This document shows, piece by piece, positions 52,286 to 61,411 of a stretch of 64,000 nt of DNA. Where the stretch lies: the NCBI RefSeq assembly GCF_000445065.1, contig NZ_ATHO01000055.1, positions 1-64,000 of the forward strand. The letters are read 5' to 3'. Position numbers and translations under genes: made by a program. Positions within the stretch are counted from its first letter, which is position 1. The number at the start of each line of letters is the position of its first letter. The notes under the pieces are model-generated. The model was given only the letters and a program-made list of their open reading frames with translations, ran no database searches and had not been told where the DNA came from. Source of the stretch: Sphingobium quisquiliarum P25. Its GTDB lineage: Bacteria; Pseudomonadota; Alphaproteobacteria; Sphingomonadales; Sphingomonadaceae.

Positions 52286-52483
52286 GCGCTTACCGTCCTC
52301 CAATTTCTGTCACTGGCACTTGATTTGCCGGTCATGCAAAAAGAGGGGAGCAGTAGCTGCCCGTTCCCCTGTTGCCGGGCCGGTTAGCAGCGGGATTATG
52401 ACTATGCAAGTCATGGAACGCGATTCCGTGACAAGGATGGAATCGATGCGATTTTCCGGTGCTTCCTGGCGCCGGAAATCGGG
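52286..52483 (-). promoter_or_regulatory. upstream region of the atp operon
   Basis: 198 bp between the protease stop and atpH that must hold the operon promoter. I see no unambiguous -35/-10 pair and mark the region only as the likely site. Confidence 0.35.
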
Positions 52484-54046
52484 TCAGTCCGGCGCGTCCC
52501 CCGGCGACAGGCGGCCCTTGGTGCAGTGATAGACGAGCCGTTCATTGGGCTGGACGGGCAGCAGGGAGGCGAGATCGGACCGCAGGCTGGCGATTTTCGC
52601 GAGAAGGCCGGCATCGGTCCCGCACGCCTTGGCCGGGCCGTCCTTCAAGAACGCGCGCGCCTTGTCCATCGTCTCGCCGTCAGGAAGCCAGCGCTGGACG
52701 CGCAGCGTGCCGGTCGCCGGATCGAAGCGGCTGACCGTGATGAAGTTGCCGGATTCGGGGACGGTGGCGCGTTCCCACTCATTCCCGGCGCTGACATATT
52801 GGCTGTTGCCGTTGACGCAGCCATTGCCGGTCCAATGGAATGGAATGTCATTGGCTTCCGACACGGTGAGGCGGCTGCGGTTGAGGTCTATGCGGCAGAT
52901 ATTGTCGCCTTCCCATGCGAAGGCGCTGTTGCCGCTGACCCGATCGTCGTCGGCCAGCTTCACCCGTTCATCGATGCCGGAAAAGCTTGGCTTGAGGAAG
53001 AAAAGGGCGAATGCTCCCAGCAGCAGGACGCCGCCGCCTGCCAGGAACCATGTCGCGTGGCGTTCGCGGCCCTGGCTGTAGTAGAGGCCGCCAGCTCCCA
53101 AGCCAAGCACCGCGAGGGCGAGAAGGACCGCCGCCCCCGCCATCGCATTTTCGCGGGCGGAGATGATATCGCGTTCGGCCGTGTCGCGGGCCTTTTCCAG
53201 CGCGGCCTCCCGCGCGTCCGCCTTCGCCCGCTCTGACTGCTCGCTCTGCTGCGCCTCGCGCTGGGTCAGCGCGGCTTCGGCGGCGTCGGCTTCCGCCATG
53301 GAGCGGCAAGGCACGACCGTATGCAGGGAGGAAACGCCCGCCTGCCGCAGGAAGGAGGCGACTTCCCGCCAGGAAACGGCGAAACCGAATTCCGCGTCAT
53401 TGCCGTCGGATACGGATCCGAAGCTGTTGACGCCCAGCACCCGCCCGCAATCGTCAACCAACGGCCCGCCGCTGTTGCCCGCGGCGAGCGGGGCGGTGTG
53501 CAGGATGGTGTCGAAGCTGTGGCTCGACCGGCCCGACGAAACGTTGCCGCTGGTCTTCACCGTACCCAGCGGCTCGATCATGTCCTTGAGGCCAAGGCCC
53601 TGCGCCCGGTCGACATTGCCGGGATAGCCGATGGCGGTCACATGCTGCCCGTCGCTGACCGCCCCGGCATAAAATGTGCTGACGGGAAGGTGGCCTTCCT
53701 CAAGCTGGATCAGCGCCAGGTCGTTGCCGGGCGAATAGGCGATCACGCGGCCGCCATAGCTTTTGCGCCCTTCCGACGGGATGACGCCGATGACGAGATT
53801 TTTTTCCTCGCGCGTCAGTTCCACAACATGGGCGTTGGTCAGCACCTTGTCGGGCGCGACGGCAAAGCCGCTGCCATGCCCGACGAAATAGGCGTCGCTG
53901 CCGTCCGTTGCGACGATGACGACGCGGACGACCCCGCGCGCGGCGGCGGCGATGTCCTGCTGTTCCGCCTGCGCGGCGGCGGGCAGCATGAGGGCGAGCA
54001 CGAGGCACAGGCGGCGGAGGATGGCGACCATATGCGGCGCATTCAT
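52484..54046 (-). CDS. membrane-anchored trypsin-like serine protease
   Basis: 520 residues. Signal peptide (LCLVLALMLPAAAQA), then a trypsin/DegP-type domain with His in TNAHVV, Asp in NDLALIQL and Ser in GNSGGPL. Next is a charged alpha-helical linker (EADAAEAALTQREAQQ...) near 260-310, two hydrophobic helices (about 310-330 and 335-360) forming a hairpin, and a C-terminal domain of about 160 residues with four cysteines and no family I recognise. No PDZ domain is present. Start options are 54046 and 54031. It is divergent from ada. Confidence 0.82.
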   Translation of the reverse strand: MNAPHMVAILRRLCLVLALMLPAAAQAEQQDIAAAARGVVRVVIVATDGSDAYFVGHGSGFAVAPDKVLTNAHVVELTREEKNLVIGVIPSEGRKSYGGRVIAYSPGNDLALIQLEEGHLPVSTFYAGAVSDGQHVTAIGYPGNVDRAQGLGLKDMIEPLGTVKTSGNVSSGRSSHSFDTILHTAPLAAGNSGGPLVDDCGRVLGVNSFGSVSDGNDAEFGFAVSWREVASFLRQAGVSSLHTVVPCRSMAEADAAEAALTQREAQQSEQSERAKADAREAALEKARDTAERDIISARENAMAGAAVLLALAVLGLGAGGLYYSQGRERHATWFLAGGGVLLLGAFALFFLKPSFSGIDERVKLADDDRVSGNSAFAWEGDNICRIDLNRSRLTVSEANDIPFHWTGNGCVNGNSQYVSAGNEWERATVPESGNFITVSRFDPATGTLRVQRWLPDGETMDKARAFLKDGPAKACGTDAGLLAKIASLRSDLASLLPVQPNERLVYHCTKGRLSPGDAPD

Positions 54047-54134
54047 ATGGCAAAGCCCGGCTGAGGCAATCGAGAAATGCTTTGAGAGCAAGCAGCGGGA
54101 AGGCTGGCGGCACGCGCCATGCTAATCCATAAGC

Positions 54135-55196
54135 ATGAACCGGATGACCGACCTTTCCGCCCCGACGCCGATGGCAATGGATGACGATGCCTGCTGGGAC
54201 GCGTTTCAGCGGCGCGATCGCGGCATGGACGGGCTGTTCGTCGGCGCGGTGCTCACGACCGGCATCTATTGCAAGCCAAGCTGCGCGGCGCGGCGGCCCC
54301 TGAGGGAAAACATGATTTTCCTGCCCGGGCCTGAGGCGGCGCGGGAGGCGGGTTTCCGGGCTTGCCTGCGGTGCCGGCCCGACGGAGTGGGGCGAGACCG
54401 GCTGGCGGTGGAGGCGGCGAAGGCCTTCATCGCCGCCGCTGAGACGCCGCCTTCGCTGGAGGATATCGCGGCCCATGCCGGCTATGCGCCGCATCATTTC
54501 CACCGGCTGTTCAAGCGGGAGACGGGGCTGACTCCCGCTGCCTATGGCCGGTCCCTGCGGACGCAGCGGTTGAAATCAGCGCTGGAGGAGGGCGAGAGCG
54601 TCACCAACGCCATCTATGAGGCGGGCTATAATGCCCCCAGCCGCGCCTATGCCGATGCGCAGCGGCATCTGGGCATGAGTCCGAGTGCGTGGAAGGATGG
54701 CGGGCGGGGCGTCACGATCGGCTATGCAGTGGTGGGATCCAGCCTTGGCCCCGTGCTGGTGGCCGCCACCGCGAAGGGGCTGTGCCGCATCAGCTTCGAT
54801 GAGGATGAGAGCGCGTTGCGGCGGCGCTTTCCCAAGGCGGAGCTCGTGCCGGGCGACGCCGCCCTGGCGGGACTGGCGGCGCAGGTCGTGCGCCTGATCG
54901 AGGATCCCGCGGCGCCCGTCGACCTGCCGCTGGACATATGCGGCACGGCCTTCCAGCAGGCGGTCTGGGCGGCTCTGCGCGCCATCCCTGCGGGCGAGAC
55001 GCGCAGCTATGGCGAGATCGCGGCCGCGATCGGCAGGCCCGGCGCGGTGCGGGCGGCGGGCACGGCCTGCGGCGACAATGGACTGGCGGTCCTGATCCCC
55101 TGCCACCGGGTTTTGCGCAGCGACGGCAGTCTGGGCGGATACGCCTATGGGCTGGAGCGCAAGAAGGCCCTGCTGGAGCGGGAAGGCGGCGGATGA
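54135..55196 (+). CDS. ada: Ada: methylphosphotriester sensor, regulator and O6-alkylguanine-DNA alkyltransferase
   Basis: 353 residues with all three parts of Ada. The N-terminal zinc domain contains GIYCKPSC and ACLRC (methyl-acceptor Cys plus zinc ligands). The AraC-type HTH is near 95-175 (LEDIAAHAGYAPHHFHRLFKRETG). The C-terminal O6-alkylguanine transferase has IPCHRVLRSDG with the acceptor Cys in PCHR. Methylation of the N-domain activates its own promoter in enterobacteria, so self-regulation is likely. It is divergent from the protease by 88 bp. Confidence 0.95.
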   Translation: MNRMTDLSAPTPMAMDDDACWDAFQRRDRGMDGLFVGAVLTTGIYCKPSCAARRPLRENMIFLPGPEAAREAGFRACLRCRPDGVGRDRLAVEAAKAFIAAAETPPSLEDIAAHAGYAPHHFHRLFKRETGLTPAAYGRSLRTQRLKSALEEGESVTNAIYEAGYNAPSRAYADAQRHLGMSPSAWKDGGRGVTIGYAVVGSSLGPVLVAATAKGLCRISFDEDESALRRRFPKAELVPGDAALAGLAAQVVRLIEDPAAPVDLPLDICGTAFQQAVWAALRAIPAGETRSYGEIAAAIGRPGAVRAAGTACGDNGLAVLIPCHRVLRSDGSLGGYAYGLERKKALLEREGGG

Positions 55197-55267
55197 ACAT
55201 CGCCTTTCCCCTTTCTTTTCCGCCGCATGACGGGCAATGATGAGGGGTATGCCGTCGGGGGGCGTTG

Positions 55268-56779
55268 ATGGGAAAAGGATTGAAAGGGCTGCTGGCCCTG
55301 GCATTCATGGTGGCGCTGCTGCCCGATACGGCCCATGCCGCATGGTTGCAGGCCAAGAGCAGGCATTTCACCATCTACAGCGAAAGCAATGAAGCGAAGC
55401 TGCGGGACTTTGCGGAAAAGCTGGAAAAGTTCGACTGCCTGCTGCGCCGCGTGACCGGGATCGACGATCCGCAAGCGGGCAGTCCGGTGCATGTCTACCT
55501 GCTGTCGAACGATGCGAAGGTGAAGGCGATTGCCCGCAACCCGCATCTGTCGGGCTTCTACACGACATCGGACAGGTTCGCATTCGCCGTGCTGGGGCGC
55601 GGCCAGAAGACGGGCCAGTTCGATGCGGGCGCGGAAGAAATCCTGTTCCACGAATACAGCCATCACTTCATGCTGCACCATTTTCCGGCGGCTTATCCAG
55701 CTTGGTATGTGGAGGGATTCGCCGAATTCTTCTCGGTCGTGAAGTTCCCGAAGGACGGCTCCATAGAGTTCGGCCACATCCCCCTGATGCGCGCGCCGGG
55801 GCTGATCATGGCTTCGCCCTATCCGCTCAAGCAGCTGTTCGCCCGCGATACCGAAGGGCTGGGGCTGCGCGATGGCGACCGCTATTACGGCACGGCCTGG
55901 CTGCTCACCCATTATTATCAATATCGCCCCGACCGGCGGGAGGAGATCAGCCATTATCTGAAGGACCTGTCGGCGGGCGTGCCCGACATGAAGCTGGACA
56001 GCTATTTCGCCGGAGGCGTCGACGGGTTGGAAAAGGACCTGCGCGCCTATATGCGTCAGCGGCTGACGGCGTCCCGCCTGGCGGCCAACGCAGTCACCGT
56101 TGGCGAGATTGCGATCAGCCCTGTCGATCCCGTCCGGGGCGCGCTGATCGAAGACGAACTGCGGTTGATGAACCATCCTCCGGCGGACGAGCTTCCCCTG
56201 ATCGCTGATTCGATCCGCGCCACCTCCGCCAAATTCCCGCCAAACGCCTATGCGCTGACGCTGCTGGCCGAAGCGGAATGGAAGGCGGAGAAAAAGGACG
56301 AGGCGCTTGCCGATGCGGATCGCGCCATCGCGCTCGACCCCGCTCTGTCGCGCGCCTACGGCGTCCGCGCCAATGTGCTGCTGGACCGCGCCTATGACAG
56401 CGATGCCGAGGCGGACTGGAAGGCCGCCAGGTCCATGATCGTGAAGGCCAACCGCGCCGACACGGAAGACCCGGTGCCGCTTGCCCTCTATTACCGCTAT
56501 CATCAGATGAGGGGCGGGGAGATGCCGGACGTTGGCTATGACGGCCTTGCCAAGGCCTATGCGCTGTTGCCGCAAAATCCCGAATATCGCGCCAACTATG
56601 CCGCTTCCATGGCGGCGAGGGGCGATTACGCCCGCGCGTCCCGCCTGCTGGATCCGCTTGCTTTTTCGCCCCACCCATCGGGCATGCGGGAATGGGCGGT
56701 GGGGCAGAAGGCCGAATATGACGCCAGGGCGAAGGAGAAAGCGCCTCCGGCTAAACCGCCCGCCTCAGCCGCTCCATGA
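55268..56779 (+). CDS. exported gluzincin-like metalloprotein with TPRs
   Basis: 503 residues. A signal peptide (LKGLLALAFMVALLPDTAHA) is followed by a thermolysin-fold motif HEYSHH (HExxH) with a candidate third ligand in EGFAEFF, the arrangement seen in M1/DUF1570-like peptidases. The C-terminal half holds TPR-like repeats (ALADADRAIALDPALSRAYGVRANVLLDRAYD). Start at ATG 55268. It is probably a periplasmic peptidase or scaffold, and the substrate is unknown. The 3' end overlaps a convergent DUF1289 gene by 29 bp. Confidence 0.8.
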   Translation: MGKGLKGLLALAFMVALLPDTAHAAWLQAKSRHFTIYSESNEAKLRDFAEKLEKFDCLLRRVTGIDDPQAGSPVHVYLLSNDAKVKAIARNPHLSGFYTTSDRFAFAVLGRGQKTGQFDAGAEEILFHEYSHHFMLHHFPAAYPAWYVEGFAEFFSVVKFPKDGSIEFGHIPLMRAPGLIMASPYPLKQLFARDTEGLGLRDGDRYYGTAWLLTHYYQYRPDRREEISHYLKDLSAGVPDMKLDSYFAGGVDGLEKDLRAYMRQRLTASRLAANAVTVGEIAISPVDPVRGALIEDELRLMNHPPADELPLIADSIRATSAKFPPNAYALTLLAEAEWKAEKKDEALADADRAIALDPALSRAYGVRANVLLDRAYDSDAEADWKAARSMIVKANRADTEDPVPLALYYRYHQMRGGEMPDVGYDGLAKAYALLPQNPEYRANYAASMAARGDYARASRLLDPLAFSPHPSGMREWAVGQKAEYDARAKEKAPPAKPPASAAP

Positions 56780-56903
56780 CCGCGCGGCGTTCGGCCTTGC
56801 TCATGCCGCGCCAGCGCCGGATTTCCTCCATGGTCCGGCCGCAGCCGGTGCAGACGCGGCCCGCCTTGTCCAGCGTGCAGATGTTGACGCAGGGGCTTTC
56901 CAT
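56751..56903 (-). CDS. DUF1289 cysteine-rich small protein
   Basis: 50 residues, from ATG 56903 to TAG at 56751. It reads MESPCVNICTLDKAGRVCTG and continues CGRTMEEIRRWRGMSKAERR, with the DUF1289 pattern of four cysteines (PCVxIC, then CxGC) and the E-I-x-x-W block. The Cys set suggests a zinc ribbon or Fe-S site. The gene is 14 bp downstream of the priA stop on the same strand and overlaps the convergent gluzincin gene. Function of the family is unknown. Confidence 0.8.
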   Translation of the reverse strand: MESPCVNICTLDKAGRVCTGCGRTMEEIRRWRGMSKAERRAVMERLRRAV

Positions 56904-56917
56904 TGCAGTTCAGGCCC

Positions 56918-59089
56918 TCACATGAAGCTGTAGGGATCGACATCCACCGCGACGCGGGTGCCGGATTTCCATGTGATGTTGCCCAGCCATTCGCGGATCG
57001 CCGCCTGTACGTCGATCGCCCTTGTGGCGTGGATCAGCAGGCGGTGGCGATGACGGCCGCGCAGGACGGATAGCGGCGCGGGCGCGGGGCCGTAGACGCG
57101 CATGCCATCGATCATCGGCGCGGACTTGCCGATCAGCCGGGCGACCTGCGCCGCCTCGTCCGCATCTTCGCTGGAGATGATGATCGCGGCGAAGCGGCCG
57201 AAGGGCGGGGCGTTGGCGCGGCGGCGGTTTTCGGTCTCGACTTCATAGAAGCGTTCCGAATCGCCCGCGATCAGCGCCTTGATGACCTCCGCCTCCGGCA
57301 TGCGGGTCTGGATGAAGACGCGGCCCGGCTTCTGTCCCCGCCCCGCGCGCCCCGCGACCTGCACGATCTGCTGGAAGGTGCGTTCCGACGCGCGAAGGTC
57401 GCCGCCTTCCAGGCCCAGGTCCGCATCGATCACCCCCACCAGCGTCAGGTTGGGGAAGTGATAGCCCTTGGTGACAAGCTGGGTGCCGATGATGATGTCG
57501 ATGGCGCCTGCCTCCACCGATTTCACGAACTCGGCCGCCTTGGCGGGCGACCAGAGCGTGTCGGACGTAACGATGGCGGTTCGCGCCTGCGGCCAGAACG
57601 CCTTCACCTCATCGGCGATCCGCTCCACGCCGGGGCCGCAGGCGACCAGGCTGTCCTCCTCCTTGCACTCCGGGCAGAAGCGCGGGGACGGGATGACATG
57701 GCCGCAATGATGGCAGGCAAGGCGGCGCGTCAGCCGGTGCTCGACCATCCAGGCGGTGCAGTTGGGGCATTGGAAGCGGTAGCCGCAATGGCGGCAGAGG
57801 GTGAGCGGCGCATAACCCCGCCGGTTGAGGAACAGCAGGCTCTGTTCGCCCTTCTCCATCGTCTCGTCGATCGCGCGGATCAGCGGCGGCGCGATCCAGC
57901 GGCCGCGTTCGGGCGGGTCGGTGAGGAGGTTGATGCCCTCGATCGCGGGCATTTCAGCGCCGCCGAACCGGGCGGGCAGCTTGATTTCGCGATAGCGGCC
58001 CAGCTCCACCTGATGCCGGGTTTCGATGGCGGGCGTGGCGGATGCGAGGATGACGGGGAATTTCTCCATCAGCCCGCGCATCACCGCCACGTCGCGGGCA
58101 TGATAATGAACGCCGTCCTCCTGCTTGAAGCTCGCCTCATGCGCCTCGTCCACGACGATGAGGCCCAGATTGGGATACGGCAGGAACAGGGCGGAGCGCG
58201 CTCCGACGACCACCGCCGCGTCGCCTGCCGCGATGGCGCGCCACGCCCGCCGCCGCTCGCTCTGGCGCAGGCCGCTATGCCAGCTCACTGGCACGGTGCC
58301 GAACCGCTTTTCGAACCGTTCTAGAAAAGGCTCGGTCAGCGCGATTTCGGGCAGGAGGACCAGCACCTGCCGCCCTTCGCGGATGGCGGCGGCGATGGCT
58401 TCGAAATAGACCTCCGTCTTGCCGGAGCCGGTGACGCCGTCGAGCAGGAAAGGGGCGAAGTCGCGCTGCCGGACGGCTTCGATGAACTCGCCCGCCGCAT
58501 CGGCTTGGCCATCGGAAAGCTGCGGCGGCGCGTGATCGGGGTCGGGCCGGGGAAAGGGCGTGTCGATGCTGACTTCCACCGGCTCGAACGCGCCCGCCTT
58601 GACGAGTCCGCGGATCACCGCATCGCTGACCCCGCCAATCAGCGCCAGTTCGCGGATCAGGCCCTGACGCTCGCCAATGCGCTCCATCGCCTGGGCGCGC
58701 TGTTCGGTCATGCGGTCCGGCAGGTCCCCGGTGGCGCGATATTCGATGACGGTGCGCGCGCCCTCCAGCGCGGGCATGGACGCCAGCGTCATGCGCAGGA
58801 CCGAAGCGACGGGAGCCAGATAATAGTCCGCCGTCCATTCGATCAGGCGGCGCAGCGTTTCAGGGACAGGCGGCGCATCGACCGGGCCGATGATGTTGCG
58901 CAGGCGATTGTCGCCGACGCTTTCTACATCGGGAAAGGCATCCTCTTCCCACACCACGCCGACCAGTTGCCTGGGGCCGAGCGGCGCGACGACGATGCTG
59001 CCGGGCTTGACGCTCATGCCATGAGGCACGCGGTAATCGAGTGGCCCAAGGGCGGCGTTCAAAAGGATGACACGGGCGCGCGAACTCAT
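56918..59089 (-). CDS. priA: primosomal replication protein N' (PriA helicase)
   Basis: 723 residues. N-terminal 3'-DNA-binding domain, then a DEAH-type helicase with Walker A GVTGSGKTE and VDEAHEAS. The zinc-binding cysteine cluster is CRHCGYRFQCPNC...CHHCG...CPEC, and helicase motifs V/VI are at TQLVTKGYHFPNLTLV and QVAGRAGRG. It restarts stalled replication forks by loading DnaB. It ends 14 bp before the DUF1289 gene. Confidence 0.97.
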   Translation of the reverse strand: MSSRARVILLNAALGPLDYRVPHGMSVKPGSIVVAPLGPRQLVGVVWEEDAFPDVESVGDNRLRNIIGPVDAPPVPETLRRLIEWTADYYLAPVASVLRMTLASMPALEGARTVIEYRATGDLPDRMTEQRAQAMERIGERQGLIRELALIGGVSDAVIRGLVKAGAFEPVEVSIDTPFPRPDPDHAPPQLSDGQADAAGEFIEAVRQRDFAPFLLDGVTGSGKTEVYFEAIAAAIREGRQVLVLLPEIALTEPFLERFEKRFGTVPVSWHSGLRQSERRRAWRAIAAGDAAVVVGARSALFLPYPNLGLIVVDEAHEASFKQEDGVHYHARDVAVMRGLMEKFPVILASATPAIETRHQVELGRYREIKLPARFGGAEMPAIEGINLLTDPPERGRWIAPPLIRAIDETMEKGEQSLLFLNRRGYAPLTLCRHCGYRFQCPNCTAWMVEHRLTRRLACHHCGHVIPSPRFCPECKEEDSLVACGPGVERIADEVKAFWPQARTAIVTSDTLWSPAKAAEFVKSVEAGAIDIIIGTQLVTKGYHFPNLTLVGVIDADLGLEGGDLRASERTFQQIVQVAGRAGRGQKPGRVFIQTRMPEAEVIKALIAGDSERFYEVETENRRRANAPPFGRFAAIIISSEDADEAAQVARLIGKSAPMIDGMRVYGPAPAPLSVLRGRHRHRLLIHATRAIDVQAAIREWLGNITWKSGTRVAVDVDPYSFM

Positions 59090-59167
59090 CTGCCCCTCCC
59101 TATCGCGTGAGGGGCGGGAGGCAAGGCGGGATTCCCGAAGAATGCGAGGATGCGGGCGCGCAGCCGG

Positions 59168-59833
59168 TCAGATCTTCCAGTTGAGGGTTAGCCAGGGGAC
59201 ATGGACCACGGCGTCAGGAGCGCTGTCGCGAACGCTTTGCTGCCGCATGTAGAGCAACTGCGCATCGAGCGACCTGCCCAGCGGCTGGCGCAGGCCGATC
59301 TGCTGGCGCATGGCGGCCACGCCCGTCTTGTCGCCGGGCCGCGCGCGGTTGAGGTGGAAGAAGAGTTCGGCTGCGGCGATGAGGACCGGGGCTTTTGGGG
59401 AGCCCAGGGGCAGGGACGCCTGCACTCGCTGGCGAAGCCGCCAGCTTGCACCATCGGCCGTGTCGAAGAAGCGCTGCTCTATCCGGGTGCGGGCAAGAAA
59501 GATGCCGCGCGTGACGGTCGCCTGCTGGAACAGGCGCAGCTCCTGTTCGGGGCCGGAGTGGAAGAAGGCGAAGCCGCCGCCGATCTGGAGCCCGTTGGCG
59601 ATGCGGTGATCCAGAAGGATGCGCGCGGTCTGCTGCTCTCCATTGGAACTGTCGCGGCGGAAACGCTGGCTGAGGTCGAGCGAGATGCTGTCGGCCGGTG
59701 TCGCGGCGATGGTCAGGGATTCGGTGATCCACGCCTGCGTTTCTTCGGTGGCGGCTGTGGCTGGCGGGGCAGCGATCGCCGCCAGCAGGGGAAGGGCGCC
59801 CGATATGTGGCGTGGGCGCAAGGGGCGGGGCAT
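59168..59833 (-). CDS. DUF2490 domain outer-membrane-type protein
   Basis: 221 residues. A signal peptide (about 1-27, ending PPATAA) is followed by a beta-strand-rich repeat (WITESLTIAATPADSISLDLSQRFRRDS, LDHRIANGLQIGGGFAFFHS, ARTRIEQRFFDTADGASWRLRQRVQAS), and the C-terminus ends in an aromatic-containing strand (VHVPWLTLNWKI). This fits the DUF2490 family of predicted outer-membrane barrels. Function unknown. It lies between priA and the transaldolase gene, divergent from the latter. Confidence 0.82.
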   Translation of the reverse strand: MPRPLRPRHISGALPLLAAIAAPPATAATEETQAWITESLTIAATPADSISLDLSQRFRRDSSNGEQQTARILLDHRIANGLQIGGGFAFFHSGPEQELRLFQQATVTRGIFLARTRIEQRFFDTADGASWRLRQRVQASLPLGSPKAPVLIAAAELFFHLNRARPGDKTGVAAMRQQIGLRQPLGRSLDAQLLYMRQQSVRDSAPDAVVHVPWLTLNWKI

Positions 59834-59973
59834 TGGCGGGTCCTTTGGAAAGGTGCCGCCGTCATAATGTTACGCGGCTGTTTCCGTAAAGCCTGCCGCT
59901 GGCAATAATGGCTAATCCGGGCATCAGCCGCTAAAGGGGAGCCGATTCGCACATCCCGCCCCGGAGCATAGCC

Positions 59974-60627
59974 ATGAAGTTCTTCGTCGATACCGCCGAC
60001 ACCAACGAAATCCGCGACCTTGCCGCCACCGGCCTGCTCGACGGCGTCACCACCAACCCATCGCTGATCCACAAGTCGGGCCGCAAGTTCGTGGAAGTGG
60101 TGGAGGAAATCTGCGGCATCGTCGACGGCCCCGTGTCGGCAGAGGTCGTCGCGCTCGACCATGAGACGATGATGAAGGAAGCCGCCGTGCTTCGGAAGAT
60201 CGCGGACAATGTCTGCATCAAGGTGCCGCTGACCATCGACGGGCTCAAGACCTGCAAGGCGCTGACCAGCGAAGGCACGATGGTCAATGTGACGCTCTGC
60301 TTCTCCGCCAATCAGGCGCTGCTGGCGGCCAAGGCGGGCGCGAGCTTCATTTCGCCCTTCGTCGGGCGGCATGACGATAATGGCTTCGACGGCATGAAGC
60401 TGATCGAGGATATCCGCCTGATCTACGACAATTATGCTTTCGACACGGAAATCCTGGTGGCGAGCGTACGGCACCCGATCCATGTGCTGGAAAGCGCCAA
60501 GATCGGCGCGGACGTGATGACCGCGCCGCCCTCGGTGATCAAGGCGCTGTTCAACCATGTGCTGACGGACAAGGGCATTGCGGGCTTCCTGGCGGATTGG
60601 GAAAAGACCGGGCAGTCGGTTCTTTAA
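59974..60627 (+). CDS. tal: transaldolase/fructose-6-phosphate aldolase-type protein (TalC family)
   Basis: 217 residues, the short class of transaldolase. The start is [20 protein letters not shown]. It has the [13 protein letters not shown] motif, the Schiff-base Lys in IKVPLTIDG, and the phosphate-binding SPFVGRHDD. The enzyme exchanges dihydroxyacetone units between sugar phosphates in the pentose-phosphate pathway; distinguishing the transaldolase and aldolase branches needs the residue in the Gln/Glu position. A long hairpin repeat follows the stop. Confidence 0.93.
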   Translation: MKFFVDTADTNEIRDLAATGLLDGVTTNPSLIHKSGRKFVEVVEEICGIVDGPVSAEVVALDHETMMKEAAVLRKIADNVCIKVPLTIDGLKTCKALTSEGTMVNVTLCFSANQALLAAKAGASFISPFVGRHDDNGFDGMKLIEDIRLIYDNYAFDTEILVASVRHPIHVLESAKIGADVMTAPPSVIKALFNHVLTDKGIAGFLADWEKTGQSVL

Positions 60628-60645
60628 TCGTCAGGCCGACCGCCT

Positions 60646-60720
60646 CCGTTCGTTTCGAGCGCAGTCGAGAAACGGAAAGGCACCCTCAAACCGTTTCTCG
60701 ACTACGCTCGAAACGAACGG
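60646..60720. repeat. 30-bp near-perfect inverted repeat after tal
   Basis: The arms 60646-60675 and 60691-60720 differ at one position (a G-T wobble in RNA) and flank a 15-nt loop. The core is ttcgtttcgagcg. A related shorter version lies at 62896-62950. The hairpin could act as a bidirectional transcription barrier downstream of tal. Confidence 0.85.
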
Positions 60721-60788
60721 GGGATGTAAGTGATTGCCGCAACCTCTGGCCGCGCGCATCATTCTCTCATCCGTGAAGGAGAGGTGTG

Positions 60789-61139
60789 ATGTTCGTCGCG
60801 GTCTATTGGTGGCGGGTGCATCCGGGCAAGGAGGACCAGTTCCGCGCGGCATGGCGGCGTGGAACTGACCTGATCCGGGAGAAATATGGCAGCTACGGCT
60901 CGCGCCTGCATCGCGATGCCGATGGGCGCTTCGTCGGCTATGCGGAATGGCCGGACGAGGAGACCTGGCGCGCGGCCTTTGACCGCAAGATGGTCTATGA
61001 CGACCCGGAAACGCGTGCCGCCTTTGTCGATGCGATCGCCGAAGTGCCCGCCGATGCCGATCCCATCTTCACCATGACCGTGACCGACGACCTGCTTCTG
61101 CGCGCGCGGCCCGATGACAGCCCGCTCGATGGCGAATAG
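60789..61139 (+). CDS. antibiotic biosynthesis monooxygenase-like (ABM) domain protein
   Basis: 116 residues. It starts MFVAVYWWRVHPGKEDQFRAAW, the dimeric alpha/beta barrel (ABM) signature, and has GSYGSRLHRDADGRFVGYAEWPDEETW typical of small ABM members. Start at ATG 60789 with a ggagagg ribosome-binding site. Many such proteins are cofactor-free oxygenases or simple ligand-binding dimers, so the reaction is unknown. Confidence 0.85.
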   Translation: MFVAVYWWRVHPGKEDQFRAAWRRGTDLIREKYGSYGSRLHRDADGRFVGYAEWPDEETWRAAFDRKMVYDDPETRAAFVDAIAEVPADADPIFTMTVTDDLLLRARPDDSPLDGE

Positions 61140-61227
61140 GGGCGGCCTTGATTTCGGCTGGGGATTCCTGGCCTTCGCGATGCTGATTGCGGGCGTGCTG
61201 CTGCTGGGCCTGGGCTGGCTCTGGTAA
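61129..61227 (+). CDS. possible 32-residue membrane mini-protein
   Basis: ATG 61129 overlaps the last residues of the ABM gene in another frame and reads MANRGGLDFGWGFL, then a hydrophobic stretch (AFAMLIAGVLLLGLGWLW), ending in TAA at 61225-61227. It would form a single membrane helix with a short soluble N-terminus. Overlap with the preceding gene would allow coupled translation. No family was recognised, and the open frame could be chance in GC-rich DNA. Confidence 0.4.
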   Translation: MANRGGLDFGWGFLAFAMLIAGVLLLGLGWLW

Positions 61228-61247
61228 CAGGCGGCGGAAGCAGCCGA

Positions 61248-61324
61248 TGGCGACCCCGACAGGATTCGAACCTGTGACCATTCGCTTAGAAGGCGAATGC
61301 TCTATCCAGCTGAGCTACGGGGCC
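61248..61324 (-). tRNA. tRNA-Arg (TCT)
   Basis: On the minus strand: acceptor stem ggccccg / cggggtc (one G-T pair), anticodon loop cttctaa with TCT (decodes AGA), T-arm acaggttcgaatcctgt, discriminator G, and encoded CCA at 61250-61248. It lies between the mini-protein and the queuosine-precursor transporter. Confidence 0.95.
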
Positions 61325-61411
61325 GCACCGGCGCTTCGATAGCGGGGCTTGTGCCCGCGCGCAATCATGCGCGCCATTGCATTTGCGCGGCGGCCCGATA
61401 TGCAAGTGGCC

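Noticed and set aside
55145-56674. 509-codon frame opposite the gluzincin-TPR gene
   Set aside because: No family signature; the plus-strand gene has a signal peptide and HExxH motif.
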